A DNA stretch of 5,157 nt from assembly GCA_030038695.1 (NCBI GenBank), contig JASHSN010000020.1, positions 1 to 5,157 on the forward strand, given 5' to 3'. The notes below the pieces were generated by a model that did not search any database, was not told the origin of the DNA, and saw only the letters and a program-made list of their open reading frames with translations. Origin of the DNA: Nitrososphaeraceae archaeon (GTDB lineage Archaea; Thermoproteota; Nitrososphaeria; Nitrososphaerales; Nitrososphaeraceae). Within the stretch, counting starts at the first letter, position 1, and every line of letters starts with the position of its first letter. Position numbers and translations under genes: made by a program. Of this stretch, positions 1-4,731 are shown in pieces.

Positions 1-633
1 TAGAAATACAACTCTATCTGTCTTAGTTTTTGTATATTCTCCTCTTACAAAAACTCGTGCCGGTTTGGATTCAAGATCTAAGTCTTTAATCCGTGTAGAT
101 AATGCCTCTACAGCCCTAAATCCTCCTGCTGCCAACAACATAACATATGTCTTTAATCGAATATCCGAACATGCATTCAAAATATCGACAACATCTTCTT
201 TAGATAATGCTTCTTTATTTTTTCTAATAACTTTGGGCAACCTTACTTTTAATTTGAACTTTCTAGGGCTAATATCAATGTCAGAATACTCAAGAAAGTT
301 CTTTATTGTTATTGTGTGGTTTTTTAGAGTAATCGGGGAAATACTACGATTGTTAATAGTTTCCTTTAGATATCGAGTATAATTACTGAGCACATTATAC
401 ACATCTGCCTTATTTCGGATAATTCGTTTAATAATTTCATCTATATCTAAACCGTAATGTTTAGATATAAACACTTCAAATTTCCTTAGCCTTTCATTGT
501 ATTTTACCGCAGTTGACTCATTCATCATAGCTACATTTGTAAGATATTTCGATACCATTGAATTTTCATTTTGGAAGGGAAACTTTCCTAATGTCTTAGT
601 TGTGCCAGCGTTTGGTGTTGAAGCAGATTTCAA
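1..633 (-). CDS. Tyrosine recombinase/integrase, N-terminal part, truncated by the window edge
   Basis: The minus strand is open from the left edge to about 690 and encodes the first 211 residues of a site-specific tyrosine recombinase, an enzyme that cuts and rejoins DNA at att sites through a Tyr nucleophile. Residues about 20-135 look like the helical SAM-like core-binding domain. From about 140 (ALSKEDVVDILNACSD) the catalytic domain begins, with the box I Arg at residue 173 (GGFRAVEAL) and the beta-hairpin Lys region at 197-204 (RGEYTKTK). The remaining catalytic residues lie outside the window. The start is uncertain. I prefer TTG at 633 because a TATA-like TTATTAAG lies about 30 nt upstream and because the stretch FPFQNENS before the first Met feels like part of this family. 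ATG at 558 (MVSKYL) is the alternative. It lies head-to-head with a recombinase remnant on the plus strand. The family call is secure; whether the full gene is intact cannot be seen. Confidence 0.87.
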   Translation of the reverse strand, partial: MKSASTPNAGTTKTLGKFPFQNENSMVSKYLTNVAMMNESTAVKYNERLRKFEVFISKHYGLDIDEIIKRIIRNKADVYNVLSNYTRYLKETINNRSISPITLKNHTITIKNFLEYSDIDISPRKFKLKVRLPKVIRKNKEALSKEDVVDILNACSDIRLKTYVMLLAAGGFRAVEALSTRIKDLDLESKPARVFVRGEYTKTKTDRVVFL

Positions 634-659
634 TTTTATTCTAAATAATGTGGATGCCC

Positions 660-667
660 TTATTAAG
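660..667 (-). promoter_or_regulatory. Possible TATA box for the integrase
   Basis: On the minus strand this reads CTTAATAA, centred about 30 nt before the TTG at 633. That would give a leaderless or nearly leaderless transcript. It is a weak match to the archaeal consensus and is partly circular evidence for the TTG start. No TATA-like sequence sits at the right distance from the alternative ATG at 558. Confidence 0.3.
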
Positions 668-669
668 CA

Positions 670-909
670 TATTGTATTCGACGGCTTTTATGCGCTTCTA
701 ATCCGTATATCCGACGACACTCTGCCTTGACTGAAAAAGCACGGATTTTAAAGGAACCGATCTTAAAACAGCATGTTGGTTGGTCTGGGAGATCACAAAT
801 GAACTTGAAATATGAACACTGGTTTGGAAATGAGAGCTCCCAAAGCTTGTTGGAAGCATACGGCATATTGCCACAGGATAATCAGATTTCGTTCCTAAGG
901 AATTCTTGA
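670..909 (+). pseudogene. C-terminal remnant of a second tyrosine recombinase
   Basis: The plus-strand frame from about 670 to the TGA at 907-909 carries the tail of a recombinase catalytic domain, without the N-terminal and box I parts. Readable landmarks are the box II-like NPYIRRHSALTEKA (from about 700), the box III-like QHVGW (769-783) and the nucleophile region KYEHWFGNES with Tyr at 811-813, followed by LLEAYGI. This H-x-G-W then K-Y-x-H-x-F-G-N-E-S layout is typical of a thaumarchaeal recombinase group distinct from the one at the left edge. There is an in-frame stop at 664-666. A TTG at 727 could in principle start a 60-residue peptide, but that would cut off the box II residues, so I treat the segment as a decayed fragment. 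The C-terminal zinc-ribbon tail that I recall in relatives is also missing, because the frame stops soon after DNQ. Confidence 0.75.
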
Positions 910-1104
910 TCACCAGCGAATCGATCAACATAACTAGAACTGTCAACATACTGTATGAATCTACCTACTTATTCAATACTATTATTTGTCGGGTTCTTTT
1001 TACTATGACAACACCAGGTTCTCTTTACCTTATCGCCAGGTATTGTGCATATTACTAGACATACCTGTGCTACAATGTCCCACAAAACCCCTTCTTTTCG
1101 TACT
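910..1104. other. Non-coding gap between integrase remnant and zinc-ribbon gene
   Basis: About 195 nt with no convincing reading frame on either strand. The minus-strand frames open across 663-949 are antisense to the recombinase remnant and have no family-like composition. It contains two copies of CCAGGT (in 1014-1019 and 1036-1041), otherwise nothing I can name. Confidence 0.5.
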
Positions 1105-1113
1105 GTATATATA
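1105..1113 (+). promoter_or_regulatory. TATA box of the zinc-ribbon gene
   Basis: TGTATATATA-type box centred about 39 nt before the ATG at 1148, predicting a transcript start near 1135 and a 5' leader of roughly 10-15 nt. A second AT-rich block, CTATAATATATAATAG at 1126-1141, lies closer to the ATG and is too near to act as the box for a leader-bearing mRNA. It may simply be the melted initiation region. Confidence 0.6.
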
Positions 1114-1147
1114 GGGTTTCACGGCCTATAATATATAATAGTACATC

Positions 1148-1357
1148 ATGAGCAGCACCTGGATTAACCCAAACGCAGATCTTAGTAGTCAGAGTAAAAT
1201 ATGTCCGAATTGCGGTCAAGATAACGACAGATACGGTTTACCTATATACCCTTTTAACAAATCAACGAAGGTATTGAATTGGTGCACAAAGTGTTTAAGC
1301 ACGGTAGAGGATATCACGACTGTTGATCGGGATCTTCCACAGGCCGATAACGTGTAA
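1148..1357 (+). CDS. Small zinc-ribbon protein, function unknown
   Basis: A 69-residue protein with two CxxC knuckles, C19-P-N-C22 followed by Gly, and C46-T-K-C49, separated by 23 residues. This is the classic four-Cys zinc-ribbon arrangement. The N terminus before the first knuckle is short and polar, and the C-terminal 20 residues are acidic (VEDITTVDRDLPQAD) and probably unstructured. There is no signal peptide or membrane segment, so it is expected in the cytoplasm. Such mini zinc ribbons are often DNA, RNA or protein contact modules, but nothing here identifies a partner. ATG 1148 is preferred because a good TATA box precedes it and the frame has no better start. It stands alone, with a hairpin formed over its stop codon. 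The zinc-binding call is strong; the biological role is unknown. Confidence 0.8.
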   Translation: MSSTWINPNADLSSQSKICPNCGQDNDRYGLPIYPFNKSTKVLNWCTKCLSTVEDITTVDRDLPQADNV

Positions 1358-1371
1358 GTCTACACGGTATC
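1346..1371 (+). terminator. Stem-loop over the stop codon of the zinc-ribbon gene
   Basis: CGTGTA (1351-1356) pairs perfectly with TACACG (1361-1366) around an AGTC loop. After one A/G mismatch the stem continues with GATA (1346-1349) against TATC (1368-1371), giving 10 pairs of 11. The stop TAA (1355-1357) is inside the stem and loop. No U-rich run follows, so it is not a standard intrinsic terminator. It could stabilise the 3' end or be a protein site. Confidence 0.35.
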
Positions 1372-1668
1372 ACCTTGCCATGCACTTGTGCCTATTATAT
1401 TTGGTATGTCAATGATAGTAACAGTACGCCTGCCCGTCATTACGCTTTTCCACGTTATCGGTATACAATTTAGTATCGCTATCTAGGCCTAACACCTACT
1501 CTACGAATTACTTGATCAGTCATTGAGATCAAACGGAAGTACATCAATTCATTGAAGAACTAAAATCAGAATCACAATGAATCACGGTCGACAATTGATT
1601 CGATGCCTAATTGATTGAACTAATGGTAAGTATGAACCCGAAAAAGCATACATGAATCAGTTAATACA
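1372..1668. other. Intergenic stretch with small repeats
   Basis: No credible gene in about 300 nt. It contains CACGTTATCGG (1451-1461), a perfect inverted copy of 1344-1354 in the end of the zinc-ribbon gene. There is an inverted repeat TTGATC (1512-1517) / GATCAA (1527-1532). Short direct repeats are GAATCAC (1569-1575 and 1579-1585) and AATTGATT (1593-1600 and 1609-1616). None matches a known element. Confidence 0.45.
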
Positions 1669-1881
1669 TTATAATACATGTACTAGCACGTCAAACCTTT
1701 CATATACGTGACCAATAGAACCAGGAGCGATATCTTCCATATAGACGCTTATGAATATCTTCATACTAGCACTTACGACAGCAGACTTATAGGTAGCGCT
1801 CTGTATTCCTAGTTTGCATACTCTAAAATCATTAACTTTCAAAGGAACTCCTCTATACACAGGACAATAACATAGGAACAT
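1669..1881 (-). CDS. Hypothetical small protein (70 aa), doubtful
   Basis: The minus-strand ATG at 1881 opens a 70-codon frame ending in TAA at 1669-1671. The predicted protein begins MFLCYCPVYRG and ends FDVLVHVL. It has a balanced composition (Val, Ile, Ser, Lys, Tyr) and uses AGA, ATA and CTA codons like the other genes here, which makes it look more like coding sequence than chance. I recognise no domain; the C-terminal half may form beta-strands. The same frame stays open further upstream to 2208, but that part is rich in Ser, Cys and Leu and antisense to better plus-strand ORFs, so it looks like a shadow. Only an AT-rich patch near 1911-1918 could serve as promoter. It starts divergently from the ORF at 1880, sharing the palindrome ACATGT. 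Confidence 0.35.
   Translation of the reverse strand: MFLCYCPVYRGVPLKVNDFRVCKLGIQSATYKSAVVSASMKIFISVYMEDIAPGSIGHVYERFDVLVHVL
1852..1858 (+). promoter_or_regulatory. Possible TATA box for the small plus-strand cluster
   Basis: TCTATAC centred about 25 nt before the ATG at 1880, the spacing expected for a leaderless archaeal mRNA. The match is modest and it lies within the doubtful minus-strand ORF. Confidence 0.3.
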
Positions 1882-1987
1882 GTCGTCTATGATTCCACAA
1901 GAAGCTCTACAAAAATTTGCACACGTTTTGAAACAGTGTGTGTATGGGGAACCATTAGTCAAAAGATCATACGAAGTGAGCAAGTGA
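1880..1987 (+). CDS. Hypothetical micro-ORF (35 aa)
   Basis: ATG 1880 to TGA 1985-1987 encodes a 35-residue peptide beginning MSSMIPQEALQKFAHVLKQ and ending KRSYEVSK. It is predicted to be helical with mixed charge. I recognise no family. Support comes from context: a TATA-like box sits 25 nt upstream, an in-frame stop at 1868-1870 fixes the start, and two nucleotides after its stop comes a perfect Shine-Dalgarno sequence leading into the next ORFs. It may be the first member of a small co-transcribed unit, or the head of a longer gene broken by frameshift. The antisense frame is also open, so strand assignment is uncertain. Confidence 0.35.
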   Translation: MSSMIPQEALQKFAHVLKQCVYGEPLVKRSYEVSK

Positions 1988-1988
1988 A

Positions 1989-1997
1989 GGGAGGTGA
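1989..1997 (+). promoter_or_regulatory. Strong Shine-Dalgarno sequence
   Basis: GGGAGGTGA contains GGAGGTGA, complementary to the usual archaeal 16S rRNA 3' end. It sits 9 nt before a GTG at 2007. No other gene in this window shows so clear a ribosome-binding site, which fits translation inside a polycistronic message. Confidence 0.55.
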
Positions 1998-2006
1998 AGG
2001 GCCGAC

Positions 2007-2051
2007 GTGAACGAAATGGATAAGACCTCTCGTATCGAACTATATACGTAA
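2007..2051 (+). CDS. Leader mini-ORF (14 aa) overlapping the next gene
   Basis: GTG 2007 (or the in-frame ATG at 2016) runs to TAA 2049-2051 and encodes a 14-residue peptide, MNEMDKTSRIELYT. It is placed 9 nt after a perfect Shine-Dalgarno motif, and its stop overlaps the next start as TAATG. The geometry suggests translational coupling or a leader peptide for the gene at 2051. The peptide has no recognisable function and no codon run that would suggest attenuation by an amino acid. Chance remains possible. Confidence 0.35.
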   Translation: MNEMDKTSRIELYT

Positions 2052-2251
2052 TGAAGATAGTTGATAGAAGTTGGTCAGATGAAGATATGGAACTTATAAG
2101 AGAAGCATTTAGGGCCAAGGTAATAAGATTAGGTAAACTTCTGCATGATAGTGTGAACACTGACGATAAACACTCACAAAGAATCATATATGAGTACGAC
2201 AAGTACAAAGAATTCTACAAGGTGTTTGGTGGCGAAGATCCGATAGGATAG
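2051..2251 (+). CDS. Conserved-looking hypothetical protein (66 aa)
   Basis: A 66-residue, charged, probably all-helical soluble protein. Residues about 10-35 (from DEDMELIREAF) form an amphipathic helix, and residues 42-60 (HSQRIIYEYDKYKEFYKVF) form a second, Tyr- and Lys-rich helix. The end is short (GGEDPIG). There is no Cys, signal peptide or membrane segment. I do not recognise the family. The ATG at 2051 overlaps the stop of a mini-ORF that has a strong ribosome-binding site. Upstream in-frame extension is blocked by TAA at 2021-2023. The AT-rich CTATATAC just before the ATG is too close to be its TATA box, so expression probably depends on an upstream promoter and coupled translation. 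The frame remains open after the TAG for about 55 codons without a start, which is likely fortuitous. Confidence 0.6.
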   Translation: MKIVDRSWSDEDMELIREAFRAKVIRLGKLLHDSVNTDDKHSQRIIYEYDKYKEFYKVFGGEDPIG

Positions 2252-2360
2252 ACAATAAATATTTGTGTATGTGGTGGAGGTTTTCCAAATGAACCAGTTT
2301 TACTAAGTGAACTCCTTCAAGCCTTTACCCCTATAGTTTTAAGGGCAGTACTTATTGCAT

Positions 2361-2624
2361 TCAAATATTCTTTACACGAGGAATCGTGTTATTACCGATG
2401 TCATAGCCTTTTTGCCTAAGATATTTTAAAGTCAATTTATAGACTAATTCATCGTAGTCTGTTAATTCTAACACTCTATTCCATGAAACCTCGCCAGTGT
2501 TAGAAATTTCCTCTGACAATAACCCTGTGGTTTTTCTTGCTTCTTGTCTACACTCTTCCATTGTTTTGCCGTTTTTGTAAGCGTGAATACGAGAATCGCA
2601 GCTATTAGTACCTTGATTTTCCAC
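2361..2624 (-). CDS. Hypothetical protein (87 aa)
   Basis: An 87-residue hydrophilic protein starting at GTG 2624 and ending at TGA 2361-2363. It has an early polar segment (MENQGTNSCDSRIHAYKNG) and a helical acidic-basic section (TMEECRQEARKTTGLLSEE). A second helical block follows (WNRVLELTDYDELVYKLTLKYL), then a basic tail. No transmembrane helix or known catalytic motif is visible. I do not recognise the family. GTG is the only plausible start, because an in-frame TAA lies about 30 nt upstream and no ATG intervenes. A TATA-like box at 2649-2656 at the right distance supports a leaderless GTG-initiated mRNA. The promoter is flanked by a perfect 9-bp inverted repeat whose inner arm overlaps the start codon, hinting at repression. 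It lies downstream of the CHRD gene on the same strand, but its own promoter argues against an operon. Confidence 0.68.
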   Translation of the reverse strand: MENQGTNSCDSRIHAYKNGKTMEECRQEARKTTGLLSEEISNTGEVSWNRVLELTDYDELVYKLTLKYLRQKGYDIGNNTIPRVKNI

Positions 2625-2666
2625 TATACTAAGAAATAGATTGACAATAATTTAAACAGTATAGTG
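2622..2666 (-). promoter_or_regulatory. Promoter with flanking 9-bp inverted repeat, candidate operator
   Basis: CACTATACT (2622-2630) and AGTATAGTG (2658-2666) are exact reverse complements separated by 27 nt. Between them lies GTTTAAATT (minus strand, about 2649-2657), a TATA-like box centred 29 nt before the GTG start. One arm covers the start codon and expected transcript start; the other touches the upstream face of the box. That is the placement expected for a dimeric repressor, but no regulator is identified. Confidence 0.45.
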
Positions 2667-2714
2667 ACTGACGTAATTATGTAGCTATTTTGAGATATTG
2701 GCTAGTTCGAAAGA

Positions 2715-3239
2715 TTATGATATCTGACCACGTACCTCTCCATTTTGATTCTGCGTTGTGTCAACGTTCACGTATGCATCACCATTCCTTATCATATCGA
2801 CTAGAATATCTATTGTTTTATGAGCTAGTGGTCCTGTTAGTTCTGATGAGGTCAGAGTTTCTGCTGTAAACAGCCCATTGATTGGTCCTGTAGAAGGTCC
2901 GTTCATATTACTAGGATTGAATAAACCGGCTACAACTGGTCCATTTTCACCTTGTTTACCGCTGTGGATGTGAGCTCCAGTGACACCTTTGATGTTCTTA
3001 AGATTCAGTTCATAGTTTAGTACCTCTTGATGTCCGATGGGTACAATCTGAAAGCTGGCTATCCCTGACCCAGGTGTTGCCACGGGAGGAACCTCGTTAC
3101 TTCCAGACAATTTTGCAGTGAACTGGTTGTACGGAATTTGCGCAAGCCCTGTAGTTGTAATGCCGGCTGTACCAATACCTAACATTAACAATGCACCCAC
3201 AACAATACTCAAGACTACTGTATTGATTTTAGTATCCAG
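2715..3239 (-). CDS. Secreted CHRD-domain protein
   Basis: The mature part is a clear CHRD domain: QFTAKLSGSNEVPPV opens it, GIASFQIV and LNYELNLKNIKGVTGAHIHSG form its core with the hallmark H-x-H, and GDAYVNVDTTQNQNGEVRGQI closes it. CHRD is a beta-sandwich of extracellular proteins, named after chordin and frequent in secreted archaeal and bacterial proteins of unknown role. The N terminus is a signal peptide with a hydrophobic core (VVGALLMLGIG) and a likely cleavage near GLAQ. The first standard start is TTG at 3212, but that leaves no positively charged n-region and a 28-nt leader without a ribosome site. CTG at 3239 gives MDTKINTVVLSIV, a textbook n-region, and lies about 29 nt after a TATA box. 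I annotate from CTG as the better-fitting but non-standard start. The gene is minus strand and apparently monocistronic. Confidence 0.85.
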   Translation of the reverse strand: MDTKINTVVLSIVVGALLMLGIGTAGITTTGLAQIPYNQFTAKLSGSNEVPPVATPGSGIASFQIVPIGHQEVLNYELNLKNIKGVTGAHIHSGKQGENGPVVAGLFNPSNMNGPSTGPINGLFTAETLTSSELTGPLAHKTIDILVDMIRNGDAYVNVDTTQNQNGEVRGQIS

Positions 3240-3263
3240 GGTGTAACTACGTAATCATCTAGT

Positions 3264-3272
3264 AATATATAA
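3264..3272 (-). promoter_or_regulatory. TATA box of the CHRD gene
   Basis: Minus strand TTATATATT, a strong archaeal TATA match, centred about 29 nt before the CTG at 3239 and 56 nt before the TTG at 3212. It predicts transcription beginning near 3240-3242, essentially at the CTG. Confidence 0.65.
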
Positions 3273-3520
3273 CTTGGAAGGAATCCAACCATTTTATCAC
3301 GATTAATTATTTTCCAATATGGATAGAGGAATACGTCATCTATTTTGATTTATTCACAATGTCTGGCAATTGAAATTGCTATGCCAGCAATATACTAAGA
3401 ATGCCGGTTTGAATGTCGAAGACAATAACACTAGGTCCATCTAAGATAAAAGAAGTGAATAATCTCTGATGTCTATTTTTCTAATGAATTTCTCATAGTC
3501 CAAATACATCCGGATTTTCT
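3273..3520. other. Non-coding upstream region with a hairpin
   Basis: No convincing ORF. CTGGCA (3363-3368) pairs with TGCCAG (3382-3387). Nested within is GCAATT (3367 region) against AATTGC (3374-3379 region), so two alternative small hairpins are possible about 100-120 nt upstream of the CHRD promoter. Function unknown; it may be an extended regulatory region or neutral spacer. Confidence 0.35.
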
Positions 3521-3526
3521 TTTATA
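3521..3526 (+). promoter_or_regulatory. Possible TATA box for the 45-aa ORF
   Basis: TTTATA (followed by CGC) centred about 34 nt before ATG 3558, giving a predicted leader of less than 10 nt. It is a reasonable consensus match in a region otherwise devoid of genes. Confidence 0.4.
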
Positions 3527-3557
3527 CGCTTAGCAATTGTTATGAAGCATCCTAAAT

Positions 3558-3695
3558 ATGTTATGTTCTGTTACAGAAAACGATGAAAAGTCTGATCTAT
3601 CTCATAGACATAATCTTACTTCCTTTGCTAATGAAATTAGTACTTTTATGAATGTAGATAACTTTCATCGATTAACTACCATACCGTACTTATGA
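3558..3695 (+). CDS. Hypothetical small protein (45 aa), possibly a truncated gene
   Basis: ATG 3558 to TGA 3693-3695 encodes 45 residues beginning MLCSVTENDEKSDLSHRHN and ending RLTTIPYL. It is hydrophilic with no Cys pair or membrane segment and no recognised domain. It has a TATA-like box at proper distance and codons like the neighbouring genes, which makes it better than the average chance ORF. The abrupt end at PYL, with no further extension in the adjacent frames that I can follow, could mean a genuine micro-protein or the head of a decayed gene. It is the only coding candidate in the gap between the two secreted-protein genes. Confidence 0.35.
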   Translation: MLCSVTENDEKSDLSHRHNLTSFANEISTFMNVDNFHRLTTIPYL

Positions 3696-3831
3696 TATAA
3701 CAGAAGGTGTTTGCTGATAACAAGATGATGGAAGTAGCCTTGACATCTGACAAAACTAAGTTGCTGTGAATTGTCCGACGTTAAGTTCTTAATACTATAA
3801 CGTCATAATAACACAATGAAGATAAGAAAAC
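3696..3831. other. Non-coding stretch
   Basis: No ORF or repeat that I can support. It lies between the small ORF and the terminator of the gene transcribed from the right; the two transcripts would converge here. Confidence 0.4.
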
Positions 3832-3847
3832 AGTAGCTTGGGCTACT
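3825..3847 (-). terminator. Hairpin plus U-tract terminator
   Basis: Read on the minus strand, AGTAGC-CCAA-GCTACT is a perfect 6-bp stem with a 4-nt loop, starting immediately after the TGA of the secreted-protein gene, and it is followed by GTTTTCTT. Stem, tight loop and U-rich tail give the shape of an intrinsic terminator, and the U-rich tail alone would suit archaeal RNA polymerase. Confidence 0.6.
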
Positions 3848-4297
3848 TCATTTCTTTTGCAGGTCGTAGGTAAAATCTGCATTCTGACCGGAACCTGCAT
3901 AACAAGATCCTGTCAGTCCAGGGGTCATTCCATAAGGCCAATTTACCTGGCATGTATTTTTTTCGAAACTGAACGTCTTGGGATTTCTAAACCACAACTG
4001 AACTGTTCCTCCTCCAACCTTGTAATTGACCCATCCTTCTTCACCACCAGTCATAGCATTCTTGCTAGTAGTTTTCCAACCGACAATTGTTCCTGATTTC
4101 TGTGGTTCAGCGACCCAACGCCCTTCCACTAGGTGCTGTTGCACCCAAGTAAATTCACATGCTTTATTGTCACAAGTGCCTTTCGCAGTTGCATTAATCC
4201 CTGCCATCGCTTTTTCAGTTCCCAAGGGAACTAGAAAGACCATTCCTACAAGCACGAATATGGCCAGTAATACTGCTGTTTGTCCCTTATAGTCCAT
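3848..4297 (-). CDS. Predicted secreted protein with four cysteines
   Basis: From ATG 4297 this is a 149-residue exported protein. The n-region is MDYKGQ, the hydrophobic core spans residues 7-25 (TAVLLAIFVLVGMVFLVPL), and a signal-peptidase-like AMA|G follows at 30-33. The mature part has Cys 42, 47, 116 and 132, suitable for two disulfides outside the membrane. It is rich in Trp, Gly and Lys (TWVQQHLVEGRW, VGWKTTSKN, GWVNYKVGGGTVQLWF), consistent with a beta-rich domain. I do not recognise a named family. TTG at 4354 would add 19 residues with several Arg, including an RR; a GTATAA in the tail of the upstream gene lies at leaderless distance from that TTG, so the longer form is possible. 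It lies downstream of the GYD gene on the same strand (25-82 nt gap) and ends in a hairpin terminator. Confidence 0.72.
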   Translation of the reverse strand: MDYKGQTAVLLAIFVLVGMVFLVPLGTEKAMAGINATAKGTCDNKACEFTWVQQHLVEGRWVAEPQKSGTIVGWKTTSKNAMTGGEEGWVNYKVGGGTVQLWFRNPKTFSFEKNTCQVNWPYGMTPGLTGSCYAGSGQNADFTYDLQKK

Positions 4298-4379
4298 TTT
4301 CAATACATTGTTCACACGTCTATTGAGCGTAGTTAGTCGATTAGTTGCTGCCAAGGAGGATGTCTTCTTCTACTGAAGG

Positions 4380-4676
4380 TTATACAAGATCCTTGATAAC
4401 CTTTATTCCTTCCTCGGCAGTAAATGCTTTCAAAGTTTTAGTTCTTGCATTTCCAAGTGACCCAACTTTGAGCATCAAAGACATTACTGTTTCATCATTT
4501 GGAGCTTCTATAACTAATACCATATCGTATTCTCCCATAGTATAATAAGCTCCAGTCAATTTTCCACCGGCTTTTTCTACTGATGCTTTGAAGGAACTGT
4601 AACGGTCTGAAGCGGTGTCTTTGATCATGTTAATCCCTTGCTGCGTCCAATTTATGAATAAGACATAGTGTGACAA
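4380..4676 (-). CDS. GYD-domain protein
   Basis: A 98-residue protein matching the GYD family along its whole length: the beta-strand HYVLFINWTQQGI, a helix, AGGKLTGAYYTMGEYDMVLVIEAP with the family-defining G-E-Y-D at 48-51, then GSLGNARTKTLKAFTAEE near the C terminus. GYD proteins are small cytoplasmic ferredoxin-like (dimeric alpha-beta barrel) proteins common in archaea and bacteria; their biochemical role is unknown. The start is TTG 4676, because this places the usual strand at the N terminus and a TATA box lies about 31 nt upstream; no in-frame ATG precedes it. The length is normal for the family and all core motifs are present. It may be co-transcribed with the secreted-protein gene that follows, though that gene may have its own promoter in the GYD tail. 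Confidence 0.9.
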   Translation of the reverse strand: MSHYVLFINWTQQGINMIKDTASDRYSSFKASVEKAGGKLTGAYYTMGEYDMVLVIEAPNDETVMSLMLKVGSLGNARTKTLKAFTAEEGIKVIKDLV

Positions 4677-4702
4677 ATATAACGCATGGATACATAGCCT
4701 GA

Positions 4703-4712
4703 TATTTATATA
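4703..4712 (-). promoter_or_regulatory. TATA box of the GYD gene
   Basis: Minus strand TATATAAATA, one of the best archaeal TATA matches in the window, centred about 31 nt before the TTG start at 4676. It predicts a leader of a few nucleotides. Confidence 0.65.
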
Positions 4713-4731
4713 TTATATGTTGAATTCATTC

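Noticed and set aside
497..730. Plus-strand frame of 77 codons
   Set aside because: Mostly antisense to the N-terminal part of the recombinase, and its tail lies in a different frame from the recombinase remnant.
663..949. Two minus-strand frames of 67 and 83 codons
   Set aside because: Antisense to a recognisable recombinase tail on the plus strand; no family-like sequence in either.
1882..2208. Upstream part of a long minus-strand frame (1669-2208)
   Set aside because: Antisense to the 35-aa and 66-aa plus ORFs, with Ser/Cys/Leu-rich composition typical of a shadow; only the portion below 1881 looks protein-like.
2252..2419. Open frame continuing after the TAG of the 66-aa gene, considered as readthrough or stop recoding
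   Set aside because: No start codon in its first part, it runs into the antisense of the 87-aa gene, and there is no sign of a recoding element. The composition is mildly protein-like, but the length is compatible with chance.
3857..4292. Plus-strand frames of 79 and 88 codons
   Set aside because: Antisense to the secreted four-Cys gene, which has a signal peptide, sensible composition and a terminator.
4345..4545. Plus-strand frame preceded by AAGGAGG at 4353-4359
   Set aside because: The Shine-Dalgarno-like sequence is tempting, but the frame is antisense to the GYD gene, whose family motifs are unmistakable.
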